DNA of 64,000 nt. It comes from Gordonia effusa NBRC 100432 (GTDB taxonomy: Bacteria > Actinomycetota > Actinomycetes > Mycobacteriales > Mycobacteriaceae). Positions 40,805 through 49,075 of this stretch are shown here, one piece after another (the stretch's first letter is position 1; each line of letters starts with the position of its first letter). Both the position numbers and the translations under genes were made by a program. Location of the stretch: contig NZ_BAEH01000035.1 of the NCBI RefSeq assembly GCF_000241305.1, positions 18,687 to 82,686 on the forward strand, given 5' to 3'. The notes under the pieces are model-generated. The model was not told the origin of the DNA. It made no database searches and saw nothing but the letters and a program-made list of their open reading frames with translations.

Positions 40805-41619
40805 CGAAACTACTCGACATCGTCAGCCGTCTCACCGAAGCCATCCACGCCGAAGCTATCCGCACCGGCGGCAGCCGCAGCGTCGTCTGGCTGGTCGGAG
40901 TGCCACTGGCATTCGCGACATCGATAACGGTCACCCTGGCGGTGGCCATCGTGAGCGAACGATTCGCGACAATCGGGGCGAGCAGTTCCGATGCCACGAC
41001 GATCCAAGTCACGTCGGTCACCACCACCAACTCTGCGTACTGGGTGATCACCTTCGCGGTGACCGTCGGCGCGGTCGTCGCGACCTACGCGCAGGCGTCC
41101 GCGGCACGCGGAGCCGCGAAAGATGTGGAGCACTTCGCGTTTGTGAACTCAGCAACAATGCCGATGGCGCGTTGGGTCTACTACGGCGTGGTGATGGCCG
41201 CGATATCGGCGCTACTCGTCGTCACGACGATGATGCTCCTCCCGACCATGTTTCCCCAGGTGTACGGGGGCGTAGACCTGGCCTCCGCCGACGGTTGGCG
41301 GTTCGTCTGGACCGTTCCCGTCTATGCTTTCGGCGCCTGCGGGTTCGGTGTCGGTATCGCCGCGGTCGTTGGAAATCCGGCGGGTTCGGTAGCACTCCTG
41401 CTCGGCTGGATGTATGTCATCGAGACGGCAATCGCGTTGGCGCCCAACGGTTACCAGATGCAGGGCTACATGCCCTTCCTCAATGCCGTCTACGCCACCG
41501 GACAGGAACTGGCATTTACCGCGCCGTGGTCGAAGACCAGTGGACTGGTCTACTTCCTGGGCGTGTCGGCGGCGACCTTCGGTGTCGGGCTTGTCCGTAT
41601 TCGACGGCGTCGGCGCTAG
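40801..41619 (+). CDS. ABC-2-type transporter permease
   Basis: A 272-aa protein with about six TM helices: VVWLVGVPLAFATSITVTLA, YWVITFAVTVGAVVATYA, WVYYGVVMAAISALLVVTTM, FGACGFGVGIAAVVGNPAGS, VALLLGWMYVIETAIALA, and the last near GLVYFLGVSAATFGVGLVRI. It forms an exporter with the preceding ATPase. Its start overlaps the ATPase stop. The long open frame in the other plus frame over this gene is a shadow. Confidence 0.87.
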   Translation: MTKLLDIVSRLTEAIHAEAIRTGGSRSVVWLVGVPLAFATSITVTLAVAIVSERFATIGASSSDATTIQVTSVTTTNSAYWVITFAVTVGAVVATYAQASAARGAAKDVEHFAFVNSATMPMARWVYYGVVMAAISALLVVTTMMLLPTMFPQVYGGVDLASADGWRFVWTVPVYAFGACGFGVGIAAVVGNPAGSVALLLGWMYVIETAIALAPNGYQMQGYMPFLNAVYATGQELAFTAPWSKTSGLVYFLGVSAATFGVGLVRIRRRRR

Positions 41620-41663
41620 TCTCGGGTAGCCATCAGCGGTGTCGCGGATGGAGAATCGTTTCC

Positions 41664-42335
41664 GTGCATACCGATGTCGGCCAGCGGATCTGGACATACC
41701 TCCGACGCTCCCCACTGACCTTTGCCTGGCTCGCGATCTTGCTCGCCACGACGGTCATCCAGCACATCCTCTCGCCGGGTGCTCTCGATACAGTCCTGGC
41801 CGACCGCTCGACCAATATCGATCATCTGACGTCAAATCCCTTGCGGGTCATGGTGCTCAGCCTGTTCTGGCTCGACGGCGGTGGTGCCGCGGCCTACTGG
41901 CTGCCGTACGCGGTCGCATTCGCGATATTCCTCGCGCCGGCCGAACGCTGGCTGGGCTGGCGCCGTTGGCTCGCAATTGGTCTCGCCGGACATATTCTCG
42001 CCACCCTGCTCAGCGAGGGCGCACTGGCCCTTGCCATCCGGCACGGTCTCGCCGACGACTCCATGCGCAACACTCAAGACGTCGGCGTCAGCTATTTTCT
42101 CGCCGCGATCATCGCGGTGTTGACCTTCCACATCGCGCGGCCCTGGCGATGGCTGTATCTCGCCGGGGTGCTCGGGTGTTACGCCGTCCCCCTGTCGATT
42201 TCGCCGACTTTCACTGCGCTGGGACACTTTTCATCAGTTTTGATTGGACTGGCCTGCTATCCATTGGTTCGCAACACGATGAGCGATCAATGGAATCCGA
42301 TGGCCGGGTGGAGAGGCTCATCACCAACGGCGTGA
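41664..42335 (+). CDS. Rhomboid-like membrane protein
   Basis: 223 aa from GTG 41664, with GGAG 11 nt upstream. About six TM helices. The sequence DVGVSYFLAAIIAVLTF holds a Ser in a G-x-S context and ALGHFSSVLIGLACYPL holds a His in a later helix, in the order of the rhomboid Ser-His dyad. The family is usually annotated rhomboid-like in actinobacteria, and proteolysis is not proven. It stands alone between the ABC permease and the guanidine riboswitch. Confidence 0.75.
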   Translation: MHTDVGQRIWTYLRRSPLTFAWLAILLATTVIQHILSPGALDTVLADRSTNIDHLTSNPLRVMVLSLFWLDGGGAAAYWLPYAVAFAIFLAPAERWLGWRRWLAIGLAGHILATLLSEGALALAIRHGLADDSMRNTQDVGVSYFLAAIIAVLTFHIARPWRWLYLAGVLGCYAVPLSISPTFTALGHFSSVLIGLACYPLVRNTMSDQWNPMAGWRGSSPTA

Positions 42336-42378
42336 TCGATGACGGCGTCGTGCTATGTTGGCGATGTCGCGATGACAC

Positions 42379-42445
42379 CCGGACGAGCGCACCGTACCCG
42401 GCACAATAACCTCCCGTCGCTTCGCTCGCCCCGACAAGACGGTGC
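42379..42445 (+). ncRNA. Guanidine-III riboswitch (ykkC-III)
   Basis: The element CCGGACGAGCGCACCGTACC (from 42379) continues into CGG, closing a CCGG/CCGG stem. After a 31-nt insert come GACAAGACGGTGC (42433-42445). GCACCGT (42390-42396) and ACGGTGC (42439-42445) are perfectly complementary and form the class-defining pseudoknot; ACGAG and ACAAG are the conserved ligand-pocket parts. The AGGAG ribosome site (42446-42450) follows at once, so ligand binding would control its exposure. The next gene is a SugE/Gdx guanidinium exporter, the expected partner. Confidence 0.92.
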
Positions 42446-42457
42446 AGGAGTTCGCAA

Positions 42458-42772
42458 ATGGCATGGATCATTCTCGTTATTTCCGGTGTGCTGGAAGCAG
42501 TTTGGGCCACCGCACTCGGCAAATCTGACGGCTTTTCCCGGCTCGCGCCGTCGATAATCTTCGGCGTCGCGTTAGTCGCGTCGATGGCCGGTTTGGCTTA
42601 CGCGATGCGCAGCCTACCGACGGGCACCGCTTACGCGGTCTGGGTCGGTATCGGTGCCGCGCTGACCGTCACCTATGCGATGGTGACCGGTGGCGAATCC
42701 GCATCGTGGCTCAAAGTCATCTTCATTCTCGGCATCGTCGGCTGCGTGGTCGGACTGAAGGCTCTGCACTGA
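42458..42772 (+). CDS. gdx: SMR-family guanidinium exporter (Gdx/SugE)
   Basis: A 104-aa four-helix small multidrug-resistance protein from ATG 42458. The essential Glu13 lies in ISGVLEAVWATALGKSDGF. The subtype signature in helix 3 is LPTGTAYAVWVGIGAALTV and the end is GIVGCVVGLKAL, as in Gdx rather than EmrE. It would export guanidinium in exchange for protons as an antiparallel dimer. The guanidine-III riboswitch immediately upstream supports the substrate strongly. It converges on the glycosylase gene with a 4-bp gap. Confidence 0.92.
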   Translation: MAWIILVISGVLEAVWATALGKSDGFSRLAPSIIFGVALVASMAGLAYAMRSLPTGTAYAVWVGIGAALTVTYAMVTGGESASWLKVIFILGIVGCVVGLKALH

Positions 42773-42776
42773 GGAT

Positions 42777-43592
42777 TCACATCCGACGATAGTCCCGGAC
42801 CGACATCCGGTGCCCCCGACGTTCGGGCCGCGGTCCATAGAGTTCAATGAGTCGGATCACCCGGTTACGCTGTCCGGCAAAGGGTTCGAGCAACTCCAAC
42901 ATCCGGGCATCGTCGATACGCTCGCCGATCAGCGCGTTCCCTACGACATTCGGTATGTGGTAGTCCCCAACGGATACGGCGTCGGGATCGCCCAGTGCCC
43001 TGGTCCGTGTCTCCGCCGCCGTCCACGCACCGACGCCGCGCAACACCGTCAGCCTGTCGACGTGCCGCTCGACGTCGACCGATGCCGCGCCGCGAATCGT
43101 GCGCATTCGAACCGGTTCGGCCCCGCTGCGATGCCACTCCCAGTTGGGAATGTCGAGCCACGCCTCGCGAGTCGGTGGCACCCAAAGGTTTTCGATCCCC
43201 GGTGCCGGCTCGCCGTACTTCCGCACCAGATGCCGCCATGCCCGCCACGCTTCGGCGCCGACCACCTTCTGCTCCAGAATCGCCGGAACCAATGCCTCCC
43301 ACACTCGCTCCGACCGACCGAGCCGAAAGCCGACCGCGCGTCGTGCCAGTTCATCGACAATACGATTCCCGGATCTCAACTCGCTCGGGTTATCTTGCGC
43401 GCCAAGGAAATTCGGCAGTTGATCGAGTAACCAATCGGCACCCGGCCCCCAGGCCGTCGCCGTCACGACACCACTTGATGCCGTAATACGCACGGCGCCA
43501 GCACCATCCGGCGTCAACGAGGCGCGGCAGACCGCCCCGCCTGTGTCGAATCTAAACGCCGGATCACCACTGCCACGACGATGAACGCCCAC
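42777..43592 (-). CDS. HhH-GPD DNA glycosylase (AlkA-like)
   Basis: A 271-aa protein from GTG 43592. The HhH-GPD core LTVLRGVGAWTAAETRTRAL is at about residues 178-197 and the catalytic Asp follows in DAVSVGDYHIPNVVG; ILEQKVVGAEAWRAWRHLV is the preceding conserved helix. It removes damaged bases, probably alkylated purines. The frame stays open upstream of GTG and reads TRDWTPPWPLNIAATVGV, which looks like the normal family N-terminus. No ATG or GTG precedes it, only CTG at 43649, just after the lpd stop, so the real start is uncertain. Confidence 0.83.
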   Translation of the reverse strand: MGVHRRGSGDPAFRFDTGGAVCRASLTPDGAGAVRITASSGVVTATAWGPGADWLLDQLPNFLGAQDNPSELRSGNRIVDELARRAVGFRLGRSERVWEALVPAILEQKVVGAEAWRAWRHLVRKYGEPAPGIENLWVPPTREAWLDIPNWEWHRSGAEPVRMRTIRGAASVDVERHVDRLTVLRGVGAWTAAETRTRALGDPDAVSVGDYHIPNVVGNALIGERIDDARMLELLEPFAGQRNRVIRLIELYGPRPERRGHRMSVRDYRRM

Positions 43593-43654
43593 CGTTGCCG
43601 CGATATTCAGCGGCCACGGGGGCGTCCAGTCACGGGTCTTCGGCGTCAGGGTGG

Positions 43655-45040
43655 CTACAGGTTGATCATATGCCCGATAGCACCGTGGAAGGTCTCCTGC
43701 AGCGCCTCCGACATCGTCGGATGAGTATGCACGTTGCGCGCCAACTCATTTGCGGTGAGATCCCATTTCTGCGCGAGGGTAAGTTCGGGCAGCATCTCCG
43801 AGACATTGTCGCCGACCAGGTGACCACCGATGAGTTCGTTGTGCTCACCGTCGGTGATGAGTTTGACGAAACCCGCGGTCTCCGCGAGGCCCTGGGCCTT
43901 GCCGTTCGCGGTGAACGGGAAGGTCGACACCTTGACGTCGTAGCCCTCGGCCTTCGCCTGTTCCTCGGTGAGCCCGAAGGAGGCCACCTGCGGCTGACAG
44001 AAGGTCGCGCGCGGCATCATCCGGTAATCACCGAGGGTCATCGTCTCAGCGCCCGCGATGGTCTCCGCGGCGACGACGCCCTGCGCCTCGGCGACGTGCG
44101 CCAATTGCAGCTTGGCGGTGACGTCGCCGATGGCATAGATGCCATCGACGTTGGTGCGCATGTAGTCGTCGATCTCGATCGCGCCGCGTTCGGTCAGCGC
44201 GACGCCGGTGGTGTCCAGGCCGAATCCGTCGACGCGGGGAGCAAAGCCGACCGACATCAGAACCTTGTCGACGGTGATCTCGCCCGGCTGATTCTTCGCA
44301 TCGGCGTAGGTGACGGTAACCGACGATCCGTTGTCGGTGACGGTCTGCACCTTGGTGGAGGTCAGGACCTTCACACCGAGTTTCTTGTACTGCTTGGCGA
44401 TCTCCTTGGAGACGTCCTTGTCTTCGTTGGGCAGTACCCGGTCGAGGAATTCGATGATGGTGACGTCGACGCCGTAGTTGGCCAGCACGTAGCCGAACTC
44501 CATGCCGATGGCGCCCGCGCCGACGATGACGATCGACGACGGCAGCTCACGGGTGAGGATTTGGGTCTCGTAGGTAACCACATTGTCGGACAGTTCCACT
44601 CCGGGGAGCAGTTTTACCGTGGAACCTGTGTCGATGATGACATTGTCGAAGGTGATCTCGCGATCGCCAACGACGATCGTCTTGGCGTCGCGGAACACGC
44701 CATATCCGTCGATTTCGGTGATCTTGTTCTTCTTCATCAGGAAGTGGACACCCTTGACGATGCCGTCGGAGACCTTGCGGCTGCGGTCGAAGGCGGCTCC
44801 GAAGTCGAAGGTCACCTCCCCGGACATGCCGAAGGTGGCTGCCTGATGGTTGAAGATATGGGCCAGTTCGGCGTTGCGCAGCAACGCTTTTGACGGGATA
44901 CAACCGACGTTAAGACAGACACCTCCCCAGTACTTCTCTTCGATGACTGCGGTTTTCTGACCCAACTGGGCCGCCCGGATCGCGGCAACGTACCCACCTG
45001 GACCTGCACCAAGGACAACTGTTTCAAAGTGTTCTGACAC
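43655..45040 (-). CDS. lpdA: Dihydrolipoyl dehydrogenase
   Basis: 461 aa from GTG 45040, chosen because the FAD motif [20 protein letters not shown] begins at residue 6; the frame to 45136 extends into the TetR operator. Redox-active disulfide [15 protein letters not shown] (about 35-50), NAD motif [13 protein letters not shown] motif YAIGDVT, and the C-terminal active-site His/Glu in [10 protein letters not shown]. It is the E3 subunit of pyruvate and 2-oxoglutarate dehydrogenase complexes and, in mycobacteria, of a peroxidase complex. Position and length match LpdC (Rv0462, 464 aa). It is divergent from a TetR gene. Confidence 0.96.
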   Translation of the reverse strand: MSEHFETVVLGAGPGGYVAAIRAAQLGQKTAVIEEKYWGGVCLNVGCIPSKALLRNAELAHIFNHQAATFGMSGEVTFDFGAAFDRSRKVSDGIVKGVHFLMKKNKITEIDGYGVFRDAKTIVVGDREITFDNVIIDTGSTVKLLPGVELSDNVVTYETQILTRELPSSIVIVGAGAIGMEFGYVLANYGVDVTIIEFLDRVLPNEDKDVSKEIAKQYKKLGVKVLTSTKVQTVTDNGSSVTVTYADAKNQPGEITVDKVLMSVGFAPRVDGFGLDTTGVALTERGAIEIDDYMRTNVDGIYAIGDVTAKLQLAHVAEAQGVVAAETIAGAETMTLGDYRMMPRATFCQPQVASFGLTEEQAKAEGYDVKVSTFPFTANGKAQGLAETAGFVKLITDGEHNELIGGHLVGDNVSEMLPELTLAQKWDLTANELARNVHTHPTMSEALQETFHGAIGHMINL

Positions 45041-45120
45041 GATCGCCAGCCTAGTCCGCGCGCGCGAACGTCGCAGCGGCCCTCCCATACCCGCCGGTAA
45101 CCGTGTCAGTGACGAGATAA

Positions 45121-45159
45121 TCAAACACTGTTTCAATCACTGATTGGAATATGGTTTGA
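45121..45159. promoter_or_regulatory. 39-bp dyad operator between lpd and TetR
   Basis: Two nested inverted repeats share one centre at 45140: outer TCAAAC (45121-45126)/GTTTGA (45154-45159), inner CAATCA (45134-45139)/TGATTG (45141-45146). The site reaches the TetR start codon, so the regulator probably binds here to repress itself and the reductase gene, and perhaps affects lpd. Confidence 0.6.
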
Positions 45160-45722
45160 TGGAGAGTATGACCCAGACCACAGCCAGTACTCGCGACCGG
45201 TTGCTCGACTGCGCGGAATCACTATTGGCCGCGGCGCCGTACGAAACGGTCTCGGTCCGGTCCATTTGCGCGAGTGCGGACGCCAACGTCGCAGCCGTCC
45301 ACTATCACTTCGGCACTAAAGAAGATCTCGTCGTGGCCCTGCTCAACGAACGCCTGGCCCCGCATTGGGAGCGGCCACTCGACGACCTCGACGAGCGGCC
45401 CCGCGTAGCCGACATCGTCGACGCGATTCTCACGCCATTCCTGCGGCTACACGCCGATCCCCTGGGCCGCCTGCATCTACGACTACTCGCCCGCGTCGTC
45501 GACGACGCCGATCAGTCCAGTTGGCATGGCCGATGGTTTTCTCTGGATACCTGGAGTGCGTTGCTTCCGCGGGTCGATCGCGCTCAAGCCCGACGTCGGT
45601 GGGCGCTGGCTTTCGACCTCATCCTGCGGACGTTCAGCCGCACCGAAACACCGCTGTCCGACGACGCCGTAAGCGCCCTACGCGAATTCGTCATCGCCGG
45701 CCTCGGCGCTCCAGTCCGATGA
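45159..45722 (+). CDS. TetR-family transcriptional regulator
   Basis: About 187 aa from ATG 45159; ATG 45168 is nearly as good. The TetR HTH is at about residues 12-58 (VRSICASADANVAAVHYHFG, TKEDLVVALL). A C-terminal helical domain of the TetR_C_33/CecR type includes LLARVVDDADQSSWHGRWF. It overlaps the OYE-family gene (ATGA), so regulator and enzyme form an operon that the 39-bp dyad should control. It is divergent from lpd. Confidence 0.86.
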   Translation: MESMTQTTASTRDRLLDCAESLLAAAPYETVSVRSICASADANVAAVHYHFGTKEDLVVALLNERLAPHWERPLDDLDERPRVADIVDAILTPFLRLHADPLGRLHLRLLARVVDDADQSSWHGRWFSLDTWSALLPRVDRAQARRRWALAFDLILRTFSRTETPLSDDAVSALREFVIAGLGAPVR

Positions 45723-46927
45723 CTCGCCGCTCTGCCCTGCCCGATCCGTTCGCGCCGGCCGACCTCGGCCCGATCAGGCTGCGCAACCGACTCATCAAAT
45801 GCGCCACCTTCGAAGGGATGACACCCGACGCCCTGGTCACCGATGAGCTCGTCGACTTCCATCGGGAGGTGGCTGCCGGCGGTGTCGGCATGAGCACCGT
45901 CGCCTATTGCGCCGTCGCCCCCGAGGGCCGGACCGACCGACATCAGATTTGGCTGCGCCCCGAGGCGGCAACCGGTCTGACGCGATTGACCGACGCCATC
46001 CATACCGAGGGTGCCAAGGCCGCCGCTCAACTCGGACACGCGGGCGCCGTCGCCAACTCCGCGTCGAACCGCCGTAAAGCGTTGGGCCCCAGCAGGATAC
46101 CCGCGCCAATGGGGATGTCCTTAACGCACAAGGTAACGCCGGCCGAAATCAGGGAATTGGCAAAAACTTTCGCGGCAGCCGCGCGGATCGCCGTCGATGT
46201 CGGCTTCGACGGCCTCGAAATCCATTGCGGCCATAACTATTTGCTCAGCAGCTTCTTCTCGCCGCTGCTCAATCGTCGGCGCGACGAGTACGGCGGGTCA
46301 CTCACGAACCGCGTGCGCTTCGCACGAGAAGTGCTCGAAGCGGTGCGGACCGAAGTTGGCCCCGCGGTCGCGGTCTGGGCAAAACTCGGCCTCTACGACG
46401 GCGCGCCGGGCGGCCTCCAGATCGACGAGGCATGTCAGATCGCGCAGCTTCTCGAACGCGACGGCCATCTCGACGCCATTGAACCAACAGCGGGCAGCTC
46501 CCTACTCAATCCGATGTACCTGTTCCACGGACGCGCGCCGCGTAAGGAATTCGCCGCCGCCTTCTCCGGCGCCTTGAGGGCCGGACTCAAAGTTGCCGGG
46601 CCGGTATTCCTCAAGCACTATCCGTACCACGACACCTATCTATTGCCGCTGGCCCGGCAACTTCGGCAAGCGGTCGGCCTGCCACTGATCCTGCTCGGCG
46701 GGGTCACCGACCGAGCGGCCATCGACACGGCGCTGAGCGAGGGTTTCGACTTCGTCGCGATGGGCCGTGCGCTGCTTCGGGAGCCGGAGTTGCCGCGATT
46801 GCTCGCCGCCGATCCGACCGCGCACTCCAAATGCACACATTGCAACCTGTGCATGCCGACCATCTACAGCAAGACCCGCTGTCCGATCCGCACAGGCGAG
46901 GTCACCGATCCGCTGGCGAACGGCTAA
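45719..46927 (+). CDS. NADH:flavin oxidoreductase/Old Yellow Enzyme family
   Basis: A 402-aa TIM-barrel flavoprotein. PFAPADLGPIRLRNRLIKCAT is the usual start, AQLGHAGAVANS the FMN-site strand, GLEIHCGHNYLLSSFFSPLL the catalytic region (His-x2-Asn), and YGGSLTNRVRFA and GGVTDRAAIDTALSEG bind phosphate. The end has cysteines in KCTHCNLCMP and TRCP, which could form a 4Fe-4S site as in the 2,4-dienoyl-CoA reductase class, although the second large domain is absent. It probably reduces enones or enals. Translationally coupled to the TetR gene. Confidence 0.88.
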   Translation: MTRRSALPDPFAPADLGPIRLRNRLIKCATFEGMTPDALVTDELVDFHREVAAGGVGMSTVAYCAVAPEGRTDRHQIWLRPEAATGLTRLTDAIHTEGAKAAAQLGHAGAVANSASNRRKALGPSRIPAPMGMSLTHKVTPAEIRELAKTFAAAARIAVDVGFDGLEIHCGHNYLLSSFFSPLLNRRRDEYGGSLTNRVRFAREVLEAVRTEVGPAVAVWAKLGLYDGAPGGLQIDEACQIAQLLERDGHLDAIEPTAGSSLLNPMYLFHGRAPRKEFAAAFSGALRAGLKVAGPVFLKHYPYHDTYLLPLARQLRQAVGLPLILLGGVTDRAAIDTALSEGFDFVAMGRALLREPELPRLLAADPTAHSKCTHCNLCMPTIYSKTRCPIRTGEVTDPLANG

Positions 46928-46937
46928 CCTCGACCTG

Positions 46938-49013
46938 GTGACCGATACCGACCATGACCCCTACCTCTGGCTCGAAGACGTTACCGGCGACGAAGCCCTC
47001 GCCTGGGTACGCGCGCACAACGAGCCCACCGTCGATGCGCTGACCGGGACAGCGCGCTTCGCCGAACTCCAGGATCAGACGCTCGCTATCCTCGACTCGG
47101 ACGACCGAATCCCCTACGCGGCACGTCGCGGCGCCTACCTCTACAACTTCTGGCGCGATGCGAAAAACCCCAAAGGCCTATGGCGGCGAACAACTTTGGA
47201 GTCGTACCAGAGTGATACACCCGAATGGGATGTCATCGTCGACGTCGACGAACTCAGTCGCGTCGAAGACGAGAATTGGGTCTGGCACGGCGGCACCATT
47301 TTGCGGTCGACGCTGACCCCCGGCGACAACCCCGACGAACAGTACCGACACGCGCTCGTCTCCCTTTCTCGCGGCGGCGCGGATGCGACCGTGATCCGCG
47401 AGTTCGACCTGGTGACGAGGACCTGGATCGACCCGGCCGACGGTGGGTTCACCCTGCCGGAGAACAAGTCTCGCGTCAGTTGGATCGACGAAGACACCAT
47501 CTACGTCGGCACCGATTTCGGTGAACAGCCCGACGGCACGAGTTCGCTGACCGACTCCGGTTACCCCCGAATCGTCAAGAAATGGGTACGGGGAACACCG
47601 CTGACCGAGGCTCCGATCGTGTTCAGCGGGGCCACCACCGATGTCGCCGTCAACGCGAGTTACGACGATACTCCTGGCCATGAGCGTCATTTCGCCTCCC
47701 GCGCAACAGATTTCTACAACTCCGAGTTGTATGAGATCCGCGGCGGCGAGAATATTCTGATCGACGTACCGACCGACGCGGCCGCTTCCATCCGGCTGAA
47801 TTGGCTGTTCGTCCTCGCGCGGTCGCCGTGGGAACTCGCCGACGTTACCTACCAGACCGGCACTCTGGTCGTATTCGACTACCTGAAATTTCTCGACGGA
47901 AACCGAGACGGCACCGTTCTTTTCACTCCCGACGCACATACGAGTCTTGCCGACTTCTCGTTCACCCGCTCACATTTGATCCTCACGACGTTGCACGACG
48001 TCCAGACTCAGCTCGAAATCCGCACGCTCGGCGACTGGACGCCCGTCGAGCTGACTGGACTGCCCCCTGTCGCCACCATCTCCGTTCTCGGCGTAGATCC
48101 CGATGTGAGCGATGAGATCTTCTTGAATACAAGCACTTTCACGTTGCCGTCGACGCTCCTGCACGGTGATACGTCTGTGGGTTCGGTATCTCCGATAAAG
48201 CAGGCGCCCGAGCAATACGATGCGACGGGTGTCACCGTCGACCAACGCTTCGCGACGTCGGCAGACGGGACGTCGGTGCCGTACTTCGTCGTGCGGCGAG
48301 CGGATATCGAATCGGGCCCGACGCTGCTCTACGGCTACGGCGGCTTCGAAAACGCTTTAGTGCCATCCTATTCGTCGGTATCCGGTCGCAACTGGGTCCA
48401 GCGCGGCGGAACCTACGTGATCGCCAACATCCGCGGCGGCGGCGAATACGGCCCCGAGTGGCACACCCAGGCAGTGAAAGCCGGGCGGCATAAGGTCTAC
48501 GAGGACTTCGCGGCGGTGGCCGCAGAACTCGTCCGCGATGGCGTGACGACCGTGGAACAGCTTGGTGCACAAGGTGGTTCGAATGGCGGATTGCTGATGG
48601 GCGTGATGTTGACGCGGTATCCAGAGCTGTTCGGTGCCCTGGTGTGCCAGGTGCCACTCATCGACATGCGGCGCTATCACAAGCTGCTCGCGGGTGCCTC
48701 GTGGATGGCCGAGTACGGTGACCCCGACAACCCCGACGAATGGGAGTTCATCCGACCATTCTCGCCGTATCAAAACATCTCCGCCGACGTCGACTACCCG
48801 GAAATCCTGGTGACCACATCAACCCGGGACGACCGCGTCCACCCGGCCCACGCCCGCAAACTCGTTGCGCGCCTTGAGGAAACGGGTCACAAACCGCACT
48901 ACTACGAGAATATCGAGGGTGGCCACGGCGGCGCCGCAGACAATAAGCAGGCAGCCTTCATGTCCGCTTTGGCCTACGAATTTCTTTGGGAGACGCTAAC
49001 TTCCGCCAACTAG
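46938..49013 (+). CDS. S9-family prolyl oligopeptidase (Rv0457c-like)
   Basis: 691 aa from GTG 46938, 10 nt after the OYE stop; the frame upstream is a shadow of that gene. The N-terminal beta-propeller begins DPYLWLEDVTGDEALAWV. The C-terminal hydrolase has catalytic Ser in GAQGGSNGGLLMGVML (about residue 545), Asp in STRDDRVHPAHARK and His in EGGHGGAADN. There is no signal peptide, so it is a cytoplasmic peptidase for short proline-containing peptides. Position and length agree with Rv0457c. Confidence 0.9.
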   Translation: MTDTDHDPYLWLEDVTGDEALAWVRAHNEPTVDALTGTARFAELQDQTLAILDSDDRIPYAARRGAYLYNFWRDAKNPKGLWRRTTLESYQSDTPEWDVIVDVDELSRVEDENWVWHGGTILRSTLTPGDNPDEQYRHALVSLSRGGADATVIREFDLVTRTWIDPADGGFTLPENKSRVSWIDEDTIYVGTDFGEQPDGTSSLTDSGYPRIVKKWVRGTPLTEAPIVFSGATTDVAVNASYDDTPGHERHFASRATDFYNSELYEIRGGENILIDVPTDAAASIRLNWLFVLARSPWELADVTYQTGTLVVFDYLKFLDGNRDGTVLFTPDAHTSLADFSFTRSHLILTTLHDVQTQLEIRTLGDWTPVELTGLPPVATISVLGVDPDVSDEIFLNTSTFTLPSTLLHGDTSVGSVSPIKQAPEQYDATGVTVDQRFATSADGTSVPYFVVRRADIESGPTLLYGYGGFENALVPSYSSVSGRNWVQRGGTYVIANIRGGGEYGPEWHTQAVKAGRHKVYEDFAAVAAELVRDGVTTVEQLGAQGGSNGGLLMGVMLTRYPELFGALVCQVPLIDMRRYHKLLAGASWMAEYGDPDNPDEWEFIRPFSPYQNISADVDYPEILVTTSTRDDRVHPAHARKLVARLEETGHKPHYYENIEGGHGGAADNKQAAFMSALAYEFLWETLTSAN

Positions 49014-49016
49014 ACT

Positions 49017-49057
49017 GAGGCGGTCGGTGTCGAATCATCTCCGACACCGACCGCCTC
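49017..49057. terminator. Bidirectional terminator, perfect 16-bp stem
   Basis: GAGGCGGTCGGTGTCG (49017-49032) is fully complementary to 49042-49057 around a 9-nt loop, between the convergent peptidase and BVMO genes. There is no T-run, but the stem is very stable and placed exactly where both transcripts must end. Confidence 0.75.
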
Positions 49058-49075
49058 GACTCAAGCTACAACCAG

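Noticed and set aside
40722..41660. Long upstream part of the frame of the rhomboid-like gene
   Set aside because: It overlaps the ABC genes in another frame and is Arg/Gly/Asp-rich; the real gene begins at GTG 41664 with GGAG upstream.
43595..44893. 432-codon plus-strand frame opposite lpd
   Set aside because: Antisense shadow; Asp/Gly/Val-rich and devoid of motifs.
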